Origin: CAZTDP01 sp964612565
Lineage (GTDB): Bacteria; Patescibacteriota; WWE3; UBA101185; UBA10185
Direction of reading: 5' to 3'
DNA: 62,260 bases
Assembly: GCA_964612565.1 (NCBI GenBank)
Contig: CAZTDP010000005.1
Span: forward strand, 1 to 62,260
How positions within the stretch are numbered: position 1 is the stretch's first letter; each line of letters starts with the position of its first letter. The translations under genes were made by a program, and so were the position numbers. The notes beneath the pieces were generated by a model that saw nothing but the letters and a program-made list of their open reading frames with translations, was not told the origin of the DNA and made no database searches. Positions 55,796 to 62,260 of this stretch are shown here, one piece after another.

Positions 55796-56338
55796 GTGAA
55801 GATATATACCCGACGCGGTGACGCCGGATTGTCGGCAACTATCGGAGTCAAAAAAAGAATACCTAAAAGCTCGGCAGTTTTTAATTTGATGGGTTTAATA
55901 GATGAGTTAAACGCTTTTATCGGTAATGCCGTGGCATTAGCAAAAGGTTCTGAAACCGCTTTCTTAAAGGAAATTCAATTCAATTTATTTACACTTGGAT
56001 CAGTTGTTGCCGGTTTAAAACTTACAGCTTTAGAAAAAAAAGACTGGGAATCAAAAACACTACATTTAGAAGAAAAAATAGATCTTATGGATGCTAAACT
56101 TCCCGAACTGAAATACTTTGTTTTGCCCGGAGGCTCTGAAATCTCGGCAATGCTACATTTGTGCCGTGTCAAAACTCGCGAATTGGAAAGGCAGTTTGTT
56201 GGTTTTATAAAGTCCGGTAAAAAAAACGAACTTGAATTTTTGTTACCCTACATAAATCGTCTCTCAGATTATTTTTTTACACTTTCCCGTTACGAAAATA
56301 AAAAATTAAAGGTTTCAGACGTGGTTTGGAAACGTTAA
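55796..56338 (+). CDS. pduO: cob(I)alamin adenosyltransferase, PduO type
   Basis: A 180-residue helical-bundle protein. The N-terminal ATP-binding motif reads Y-T-R-R-G-D-A-G-L-S, followed by a basic K-K-R-I-P-K-S-S and the G-L-I-D-E-L-N-A-F-I-G helix typical of PduO. The late part has L-P-G-G-S-E-I-S-A-M-L-H and C-R-V-K-T-R-E-L-E-R, both conserved. It adenosylates cob(I)alamin to adenosylcobalamin, the cofactor of the adjacent NrdJ. No B12 biosynthesis genes are in the window, so salvage is likely. GTG start, supported by the -10 box. Confidence 0.9.
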   Translation: MKIYTRRGDAGLSATIGVKKRIPKSSAVFNLMGLIDELNAFIGNAVALAKGSETAFLKEIQFNLFTLGSVVAGLKLTALEKKDWESKTLHLEEKIDLMDAKLPELKYFVLPGGSEISAMLHLCRVKTRELERQFVGFIKSGKKNELEFLLPYINRLSDYFFTLSRYENKKLKVSDVVWKR

Positions 56339-56343
56339 ACAAG

Positions 56344-56508
56344 ATGAAAAAAATATACTTACTATTAATATTGTTAGTCATGGTGATGACTGCCTTGATA
56401 AGTCTTTTGTTTTATAGAGCGTACACAAACGATAGTTATTTTGAACGCGGGAAGTCTATGAACACATCAGCCAAAGAAAATATGCCTGTGGTCACAGCGC
56501 TTCCATAA
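56344..56508 (+). CDS. small single-span membrane protein (unknown)
   Basis: A 54-residue protein starting M-K-K-I-Y with one hydrophobic helix (about 4-27), then a polar tail of about 25 residues outside the membrane (Y-F-E-R-G-K-S-M-N). No cleavable-signal or lipobox cysteine is visible. It begins 5 bases after the adenosyltransferase stop, so it may be co-transcribed with it. Function unknown; a link with B12 handling would be speculation. Confidence 0.45.
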   Translation: MKKIYLLLILLVMVMTALISLLFYRAYTNDSYFERGKSMNTSAKENMPVVTALP

Positions 56509-56538
56509 CTGCGGAAATCTGATAAAATCATTGTTGTT

Positions 56539-59388
56539 ATGAGTAAATTTAAAATCCCAGAGAACAATTCAATACCGGAACTTGAAGATAAAGTCCAAAA
56601 TTTTTGGCAGGAAAACAAAATTTTTGAAAAAAGTGTAGATAAAAATCCAAAAAGCGACCTTTACGTTTTTTACGACGGCCCTCCCTTTATTTCCGGACTT
56701 CCGCATTATGGCCATTTATTAGGTTCTATAGCCAAAGATCTGATTCCACGATATTGGACAATGAAGGGCAAACGAGTCGAAAGGGTTTGGGGTTGGGACG
56801 CCCATGGATTAACAGTTGAAAATAAAGTACAAAAAAAGCTTGGGATTAAGAAACGCCGCGATATCGAAAAGTACGGCCTTAAGGAGTTTACCGAGGCCTG
56901 CTATGACTACACAAGTGAAGTTTCGTCCGAATGGAATTGGTACATTAACAAAATCGGGCGATGGGTGGACATGGAAAATGCTTATCGTACAACCGACCGT
57001 TCGTACATGGAATCGGTTATGTGGACTTTTAAACAGCTTTACGATAAAGGTCTAATTTACGAAGGAATTAGAACATCGCTGTTTTGCACAACTTGCGGAA
57101 CACCTGTATCCAACTTTGAAGTTGCAATGGACAACTCGTATAAAGATGTTGAAGATCCTGCGGTAACAGTTAAGTTTAAAGTTACAACGTCCGGAGAATT
57201 TAAAGACGTTTATATTTTGGCTTGGACAACAACACCTTGGACACTGCCGTCTAACCGCGCGTTGGTGGTTGATAAAAATGCCGACTACGTAGTAGTTGAG
57301 AGCGCCGGCCAGCATTTTATATGCGCAGAACTGCGCTTGCAAACTGTCTTTGAGGGTGCCGATTTTAGGGTTATTAAAAAGTTTAAAGGCGCCGATTTGG
57401 TAGGTCTTGATTATGAACCTCTTTATACCTTCTTTGCTTCAAAAGACGGGGAATTTAAGGTTTACGATTATGCCGGAATGGCAAATACAGAAGAAGGCAC
57501 AGGAATTGTTCACAGCGCACCAGGCTTTGGAGAAATAGACAGCGAAATGGGGGCACACTACGGCTTAACAATAATGCAAACGGTCGACGACGAAGGAAAG
57601 TTTACATCCGGAAACAATGGTCAAAACCCCTTTGAAGACAAATTTTATGCCGCCGCAAATCCATTAATAACGGCCGATCTCACAAGTAGAAATTTAATAT
57701 TTAAAAACGAAACTATTTTGCATCGTTTTCCTTTTCATGACAGATGCGATACTTTGCTAATACAAAAAGCCCAAAACAGTTGGTTTATAAATATACAAAA
57801 ATTAAAACAACCGCTTTTAGAGCTAAATGAAAATATTAATTGGACACCCGAATATTTAAAAAATGGGAGATTTAAGCTGGGCGTGGAACAGGCTCCTGAT
57901 TGGTGCATCTCAAGAAATAGATATTGGGCAACACCCATGCCTGTTTGGGAATCCGATGATGGCGACAGAATTGTAGTTTCTTCAATTAAAGAACTCGAGG
58001 AATTATCGGGCCAGGAAGTTAGAGACCTGCACAGACCATACATAGATGAAATAATAATTAAGAAAAACGGAAAAACATTTAAGCGCCGACCTGAAGTTTT
58101 AGATTCATGGATGGAGGCAGGCTCTATGCCTTGGTCTCAGATCCACTATCCGTTTGAAAATCAGCAAAAATTCGAAGACAACTTTCCAGGCGATTACATT
58201 GTTGAATACATTGCGCAGGTACGAGCGTGGTTTTACGTGATGCACGTACTTTCAACCGCTTTGTTTAATAAAAATTCATTCAAAAATGTAATTTCGACCG
58301 GAGTAATGGCAGGAAACGACGGACGAAAAATGAGTAAAACCTACGGTAACTACACAGATCCTAAGTTTGTGCTTGAAAATTACGGAGGTGACGCAACGAG
58401 ATTGTATTTAATGTCGTCACCGTTGATGGTCGGGGACAATGCAAATTTTGACGATAACGAATTAAAAACAAAACTTAGAAATATTTTAAATCCTCTATGG
58501 AATTCAGTTAAGTTCTTTTTAACTTATGCTCAGTCAAACAACTGGGCACCTTTGGCATATACAGATTCAGAAAATATCTTAGATAAGTGGATAGTAGCCA
58601 GACTGCATCAAGTCATTAAAACTTTTACAGAAAATATCGAGTCGTATGATGTTCCGGCCGCTGTGAGACCGATGGAAGAATTTGTCGACGACTTATCCAG
58701 ATGGTACGTGAGAAGATCCCGAGACAGAATATCCTCAGGGGATACGGCCGCCTTATCGACTCTTTATTATGTTTTGGTAGAGTTTGCCAAGGCGTCTGCT
58801 CCGGCAATTCCTTTTATGGCCGAAACGATTTATCAGCATTTAGTTAAAGATACGGATCCAAAACTTCCCGAGTCAGTTCATTTATGCGAGTACCCGGCGT
58901 TTGACAATTCTGTTATAAACGCAGGCGAAGGACTTATAAAAGATATGAAAGCCGTAAGGGATATTGTATCTTTAGGACTTGCGCTTAGGACGGAAAATAA
59001 ATTATCGGTACGCCAGCCATTAGCCGGTATTGAGGTTTTTGGGTTTGAGAAACTTGCATCAGATTTGGAAACGCTAGTACTAGACGAGTTAAATGTTAAA
59101 AGCATAACTTACAGCGACCTATCAGGTACGGATGCTAGCGTTAGCGCAGTGCTTGATACAAACATAACCGAAGATTTAAAATACGAAGGTCTCGCCCGTG
59201 AAATGATGCGAAAACTTCAGGATCTTCGTAAAGAAGCCGGATTAAAAGTGGGGGACTTAATTGAAGCCGAATTCCCGCTACAAGAGATTCCCGACGAAGT
59301 AATCGAAAAGTTTGGAAACGACATAAAAAAGAAAGTTCAAGCAAAAAAATTAACAGCTACCGATCGCTTTTTTGTGCACAAATTGTGA
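56539..59388 (+). CDS. ileS: isoleucyl-tRNA synthetase, eukaryote-like (IleS2) type
   Basis: A 949-residue class Ia synthetase. The HIGH motif is H-Y-G-H in G-L-P-H-Y-G-H near residues 55-61, the KMSKS motif is K-M-S-K-T near 598, and the editing (CP1) domain contains T-T-P-W-T-L-P-S-N. The G-L-P-H-Y-G-H context and A-W-T-T-T-P-W-T match the IleS2 branch shared with eukaryotes and archaea, not E. coli-type IleS1. It charges tRNA-Ile and edits Val. The C-terminus is short relative to many IleS2 proteins. TAAAAT lies 10 bases before the ATG. Its 3' end is 13 bases before the next ATG. Confidence 0.95.
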   Translation: MSKFKIPENNSIPELEDKVQNFWQENKIFEKSVDKNPKSDLYVFYDGPPFISGLPHYGHLLGSIAKDLIPRYWTMKGKRVERVWGWDAHGLTVENKVQKKLGIKKRRDIEKYGLKEFTEACYDYTSEVSSEWNWYINKIGRWVDMENAYRTTDRSYMESVMWTFKQLYDKGLIYEGIRTSLFCTTCGTPVSNFEVAMDNSYKDVEDPAVTVKFKVTTSGEFKDVYILAWTTTPWTLPSNRALVVDKNADYVVVESAGQHFICAELRLQTVFEGADFRVIKKFKGADLVGLDYEPLYTFFASKDGEFKVYDYAGMANTEEGTGIVHSAPGFGEIDSEMGAHYGLTIMQTVDDEGKFTSGNNGQNPFEDKFYAAANPLITADLTSRNLIFKNETILHRFPFHDRCDTLLIQKAQNSWFINIQKLKQPLLELNENINWTPEYLKNGRFKLGVEQAPDWCISRNRYWATPMPVWESDDGDRIVVSSIKELEELSGQEVRDLHRPYIDEIIIKKNGKTFKRRPEVLDSWMEAGSMPWSQIHYPFENQQKFEDNFPGDYIVEYIAQVRAWFYVMHVLSTALFNKNSFKNVISTGVMAGNDGRKMSKTYGNYTDPKFVLENYGGDATRLYLMSSPLMVGDNANFDDNELKTKLRNILNPLWNSVKFFLTYAQSNNWAPLAYTDSENILDKWIVARLHQVIKTFTENIESYDVPAAVRPMEEFVDDLSRWYVRRSRDRISSGDTAALSTLYYVLVEFAKASAPAIPFMAETIYQHLVKDTDPKLPESVHLCEYPAFDNSVINAGEGLIKDMKAVRDIVSLGLALRTENKLSVRQPLAGIEVFGFEKLASDLETLVLDELNVKSITYSDLSGTDASVSAVLDTNITEDLKYEGLAREMMRKLQDLRKEAGLKVGDLIEAEFPLQEIPDEVIEKFGNDIKKKVQAKKLTATDRFFVHKL

Positions 59389-59394
59389 TATTAT
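59389..59394 (+). promoter_or_regulatory. -10 box of a near-leaderless promoter (TATTAT N7 ATG)
   Basis: TATTAT ends 7 bases before the ATG at 59402, spanning the ileS stop region. Confidence 0.45.
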
Positions 59395-59401
59395 TAATAC
59401 T

Positions 59402-60760
59402 ATGCAAGATATCTACCTATCCCTAAATAATAATATTATTAGGTTATCCACTATTGGCAAGGAAGGTTTAAAAACCTATTCAATGGCGCTTGATCCTGAT
59501 ACTGTCAGCGACACAAAAATATTGAATATCGAGTCTTTCGTTAAGGAAGTAACCACTGGACTTAGCCAAATAACACCGCTACAAAATTCTAAACTTTTAT
59601 TAAACATTGTTGTAGAGCCTGAAGACTCTTTTTTAAGGTTTATAACCGTAAACAAACGCGATGGCAATACGCAAGACCAGTTAATTGCCGACATTAAGAA
59701 AAAAATTACAGACGCCGAGCTTGATGACATGTACTTTTCGTACCAAAAAATTGCCCCGTTTCTATACCAATTCGTCGGTGTCAAAAAGGAATTTATGGAG
59801 GCGCACTTGGAGATTGCAAATAAGCTGGGTGTTTCGTTAAAAAGTGTTGTTCCATGGATTTCGTTGCTGCCAAAGTACTTAAATACCAACGATCCGGCGG
59901 TATTTATCTGTCGGGTAGATGGCAGCTACGCGGTTGCACTTTCAGAGTTGGGAGGAATCTTTTACAGCGACGTAAACGACAAACAAATTTCTAAACCGGA
60001 ACTTCAAAAGTTTGTATCGGACCTTTCGCTGTATAAGAGAAATTCGCCGATAAAAAAGATTTTCACGTTAAATTACGGCGAATTTAGTGTTAATGGATTC
60101 GAAACATACGATATTAGGTTGCCCGAAAACCTTACTGATTTTCCTGAAGATTTCAAAGTTAATCTTCTTACAAACTATGTGCTTGATAGCGACTCTGCCA
60201 TTTTAGGGACTCAACTTAACATGTTGAATCTACTTCCAACGCCGGTTGTTCAAAAGCAGTCGATGAAACTTGTTCCGGCTATCGTGACTGCAGCGTTGCT
60301 AATCGGGCTGGGTGGCCTCTCATATTTTCTATTTTTTACAGATCATAAGGGTTTTGGGTCAGACAAGTTAGCTCAAAATCCCGAGTCGGAAAGTGTTTTA
60401 AGCGAAATGAGCTCAAACCAAACGCCCGAATCTACTCCTTCTGTTCCCGAAGTTAAACCCGAACTAAAGCAGGCCGATCTTAAAATAATGATTTGGAATG
60501 GTTCCGGCATTACAGGGTTGGCTTCTAGAACCCAAAGCCTCTTGGAGGGTAAAAGATACGTTGTTACAGGTATTGGGAATTCGGACGAAGATAATAAGGA
60601 AGCAACTGTTTTTAGGTTTAAAAAGGATAAAAGCGGCTACGTGGATTTGTTAAAAGGCGATACTTCTGCGGTTTTTCCAAATGTTAAGATAGAAGAAACC
60701 CTAGAGGATTCCGCCCAGTATGATGTTTTGATCATAGCAGGCACTTCTGCAAAGCTTTAA
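59402..60760 (+). CDS. PilM-like N-terminal domain fused to a LytR_C domain, membrane protein
   Basis: A 452-residue protein. Residues about 1-280 look like an actin-fold/PilM-type cytoplasmic region, with I-Y-L-S-L-N-N-N-I-I-R-L-S at the start and A-V-F-I-C-R-V-D-G-S-Y-A-V-A-L near 170-185. One membrane helix follows (about 295-317). The extracytoplasmic part has a Pro/Ser/Glu linker and a LytR_C domain (I-M-I-W-N-G-S-G-I-T-G-L-A near 362-374, then V-L-I-I-A-G-T-S). LytR_C is linked to wall-glycopolymer proteins. The N-terminal family call is tentative. Confidence 0.6.
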   Translation: MQDIYLSLNNNIIRLSTIGKEGLKTYSMALDPDTVSDTKILNIESFVKEVTTGLSQITPLQNSKLLLNIVVEPEDSFLRFITVNKRDGNTQDQLIADIKKKITDAELDDMYFSYQKIAPFLYQFVGVKKEFMEAHLEIANKLGVSLKSVVPWISLLPKYLNTNDPAVFICRVDGSYAVALSELGGIFYSDVNDKQISKPELQKFVSDLSLYKRNSPIKKIFTLNYGEFSVNGFETYDIRLPENLTDFPEDFKVNLLTNYVLDSDSAILGTQLNMLNLLPTPVVQKQSMKLVPAIVTAALLIGLGGLSYFLFFTDHKGFGSDKLAQNPESESVLSEMSSNQTPESTPSVPEVKPELKQADLKIMIWNGSGITGLASRTQSLLEGKRYVVTGIGNSDEDNKEATVFRFKKDKSGYVDLLKGDTSAVFPNVKIEETLEDSAQYDVLIIAGTSAKL

Positions 60761-60806
60761 GATTCTTGCCCAAAGCTCGAATTTAGTGTACTATTCCACT
60801 GTTTCT

Positions 60807-61277
60807 ATGGATAAATACGCAGTAATTAAAATCGGAACAAGTCAATACATGGTAAAAGAAGGCGATGTTCTAGAAGTAGAACACCAGTCTGAAAAGCCCG
60901 TGGTTGACGTACTTTTAGTCTCAGATGGCTCGACCATTGAGATAGGGACCCCTTTTGTTAAGGATGTTAAAGTAAAAGTTTCGGTCACCGGCGAAAAAAG
61001 AGGCCGAAAAATAAGGATATCACGTTTCAAATCAAAATCGCGCTACCGAAAGGTTAACGGTTACCGAGATTCAATTAGTATCTTAAAAGTTGAAAGTATC
61101 GGTGAAAAATCAAGTTCAAAAATTGAAACAACTCAAGCTGCTCCTGCAGTTGTAGAGGTCAAAGAAGCTCCTAAAAAGGCTCCTGCAAAGACAAAGGTAG
61201 CAAAAGCTACTTCAGCTAAAGTTTCAACCAAGAAAGGCAAGGAAACAGCCCCACGCCCCTCAAAAAAGGCTAAATAA
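60807..61277 (+). CDS. rplU: 50S ribosomal protein L21 with basic C-terminal tail
   Basis: A 156-residue L21. The core (about 1-100) has Y-A-V-I-K-I-G-T-S-Q-Y and the K-S-R-Y-R-K-V-N-G-Y-R motif near 78-88. A 50-residue Lys/Ala/Pro-rich tail (A-P-K-K-A-P-A-K-T-K) follows, absent from most L21 proteins (about 100 residues). The ATG at 60807 is preferred to one at 60786. L27 follows after 3 bases, the normal rplU-rpmA pair. TACTAT at 60789-60794 is 12 bases before the ATG. Confidence 0.93.
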   Translation: MDKYAVIKIGTSQYMVKEGDVLEVEHQSEKPVVDVLLVSDGSTIEIGTPFVKDVKVKVSVTGEKRGRKIRISRFKSKSRYRKVNGYRDSISILKVESIGEKSSSKIETTQAAPAVVEVKEAPKKAPAKTKVAKATSAKVSTKKGKETAPRPSKKAK

Positions 61278-61280
61278 TAT

Positions 61281-61547
61281 ATGGCACATAAAAAAGCAGG
61301 CGGATCAAAAGCAAGACAGGGCGCTAATGTAGCGGGTAAAAGACTTGGAATAAAAGTTTTTGGTGGTTCTGTCGTAAAAGCAGGAAGCATTATTTTAAGA
61401 CAAAGAGGTCGAACATTTGCCGCCGGTAAAAATGCATCATTAGCCAAGGATTTCAGCATTTTTTCAAAAGTTAACGGAATTGTTAAGTTTGCTTGGCTTT
61501 CAAAAGATAAGAAAAAGGTTGAAGTCGAAGAAGTTAAGGCCAAGTAA
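61281..61547 (+). CDS. rpmA: 50S ribosomal protein L27
   Basis: An 88-residue L27 beginning A-H-K-K-A-G-G-S with K-R-L-G-I-K-V-F-G-G, G-S-I-I-L-R-Q-R-G-R-T-F and A-G-K-N. The N-terminal tail reaches the peptidyl-transferase centre. There is no cleavable N-terminal extension of the Firmicutes type. It pairs with rplU; its stop lies 7 bases from the convergent lepB stop. Confidence 0.95.
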   Translation: MAHKKAGGSKARQGANVAGKRLGIKVFGGSVVKAGSIILRQRGRTFAAGKNASLAKDFSIFSKVNGIVKFAWLSKDKKKVEVEEVKAK

Positions 61548-61554
61548 TCGTTAG

Positions 61555-62103
61555 CTAGTATTTAATAAATCTAAACGAATTAAACGGATAAAACACCAGT
61601 ATTGCTCTCCCAATAACCAACTTTGATTTAACCGGCCCCCAAGTTCGCGAGTCTGTACTTTCATCTCTATTATCTCCCATCACAACGTACGAATCTGCCG
61701 GAATTGTATATTCCTGGCCGACCTGAAGGAAACTACCTTCGTCGGTGATAACTCGATCGCCGAGGTAGGGTTCTTTTATCTGCTCGTTGTTTATATACAC
61801 TTTACCGCCGTCAATCTTAATTGTTTCGCCCGGGAGACCTATTACTCTTTTAACAAGTAAGCTGGTATTGATGTTAGGATGCCAAAAAATTATTACCTCA
61901 CCTCGTTTTAAAGGACTTAACTTAACAGACACCTTTTCGGTAATAATCTGTTCTTTGTCGTGTAAAAACGGATACATCGAACTTCCTGAAATTTCCAAGT
62001 TTTGACCTATAAAAATGTAAACCAACAAAACAACAGATATCCCGATTAAAAAAATTTCGCCCATTTCTACTATTGTTTGTTTTAAATTTAGTTTCTTAAA
62101 CAT
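61555..62103 (-). CDS. lepB: signal peptidase I
   Basis: A 182-residue S26 protease. One N-terminal membrane helix (about 15-37) is followed by the catalytic Ser in S-G-S-S-M-Y-P near residue 44, the catalytic Lys in L-V-K-R-V-I-G-L-P-G-E near 86, and G-D-N-R-D-E-S-T-D-S-R near 140. It removes signal peptides of exported proteins such as the transglutaminase-like protein. The ATG at 62103 (M-F-K-K) is preferred to 62124 because TATAAT stands 10 bases before it. Confidence 0.94.
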   Translation of the reverse strand: MFKKLNLKQTIVEMGEIFLIGISVVLLVYIFIGQNLEISGSSMYPFLHDKEQIITEKVSVKLSPLKRGEVIIFWHPNINTSLLVKRVIGLPGETIKIDGGKVYINNEQIKEPYLGDRVITDEGSFLQVGQEYTIPADSYVVMGDNRDESTDSRTWGPVKSKLVIGRAILVFYPFNSFRFIKY

Positions 62104-62113
62104 GTCAAAATTA

Positions 62114-62119
62114 ATTATA
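62114..62119 (-). promoter_or_regulatory. -10 box of lepB (TATAAT N10 ATG, minus strand)
   Basis: Consensus TATAAT on the minus strand, 10 bases before the ATG at 62103; predicted leader of only a few nucleotides. Confidence 0.6.
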
Positions 62120-62169
62120 CCCAAGTGGCGTTGTATTGGACACCCTTTCTCTTTCTTTGAATTTTAAGG

Positions 62170-62175
62170 TAAAAT
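62170..62175 (+). promoter_or_regulatory. -10 box of tRNA-Val
   Basis: TAAAAT ends 10 bases before the first base of the tRNA, similar to the spacing seen before lepB and ileS. Confidence 0.5.
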
Positions 62176-62185
62176 ACTGATGTTT

Positions 62186-62260
62186 GGGCTTGTGGCTCAG
62201 TGGTAGAGCGCTCGATTCACATTCGAGAGGTCCCTGGTTCGATCCCAGGCAAGCCCACCA
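62186..62260 (+). tRNA. tRNA-Val (anticodon CAC)
   Basis: A complete 75-base cloverleaf: acceptor GGGCTTG/CAAGCCC, D arm GCTC/GAGC, anticodon stem CTCGA/TCGAG with loop TTCACAT (anticodon CAC, reading GUG), and T arm CCTGG/CCAGG with loop TTCGATC. The 3' CCA is encoded and is the last triplet of the window. Confidence 0.95.

Noticed and set aside
1..62260. UGA-as-glycine genetic code
   Set aside because: Many well-bounded genes (rsmH, ppsA, ftsZ, uvrC) end at TGA and none has internal TGA.
1..62260. CRISPR array, insertion sequence, prophage or integron
   Set aside because: No regularly spaced repeats, transposase, integrase or phage structural genes were seen; the holin-like protein alone is not evidence of phage.

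Overview
The window looks like a chromosomal scaffold from a Candidate Phyla Radiation (Patescibacteria) bacterium, perhaps of the Microgenomates/Katanobacteria type. This rests on low-to-moderate GC, very tight packing with overlapping genes, a DUF4012 protein beside many GT4 glycosyltransferases, a short UvrC, an adenosylcobalamin-dependent ribonucleotide reductase with its own adenosyltransferase, and a eukaryote-type IleRS. TGA ends many genes (rsmH, ppsA, ftsZ, uvrC), so the UGA-glycine code of Gracilibacteria/Absconditabacteria is not in use. The phylum assignment is an inference.

Layout. 0-17 kb is an envelope-glycan locus: seven GT4-type glycosyltransferases, a multispanning GT-C-like protein, an O-antigen-ligase/PMT fusion, a flippase (interrupted by an assembly gap), one polyprenyl-phosphate sugar transferase and a DUF4012 protein. 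17-20 kb holds recO, glyS and two small orphan genes. 20-24 kb is the first half of a split dcw cluster (mraZ-rsmH-ftsL-ftsI), followed by yraN. 24-31 kb holds a two-component pair, a phosphohexomutase, PEP synthase, enolase, a gap-truncated histidine phosphatase and a DedA protein. 31-44 kb is rich in DNA repair and wall genes: lexA, two orphans, uvrB, an acidic orphan, PBP1A, uvrA, a secreted transglutaminase-like protein and uvrC. 44-53 kb is the second dcw block: holin-like protein, secG, murA-like, mraY, ftsW, murG, ftsQ, ftsA, ftsZ. 53-62 kb holds nrdJ plus a PduO-type adenosyltransferase, ileS, a PilM-like/LytR_C protein, rplU, rpmA, lepB and tRNA-Val(CAC).

The genes fit a small cell that builds peptidoglycan and a lipid-linked surface glycan (sugar-1-P transferase, GT4 enzymes, flippase, ligase), divides with FtsZ, repairs DNA with UvrABC/RecO/LexA, and charges salvaged B12 for its ribonucleotide reductase.

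The most striking signal is regulatory. At many transcription-unit heads a TANNNT -10 box lies exactly 6 nt before the start codon, which predicts leaderless mRNAs. lexA and a group of small orphan genes instead have 30-50 nt leaders with strong Shine-Dalgarno sequences. No intergenic stretch exceeds about 215 bp apart from the N gaps. No rRNA, CRISPR array, insertion sequence or prophage was seen.
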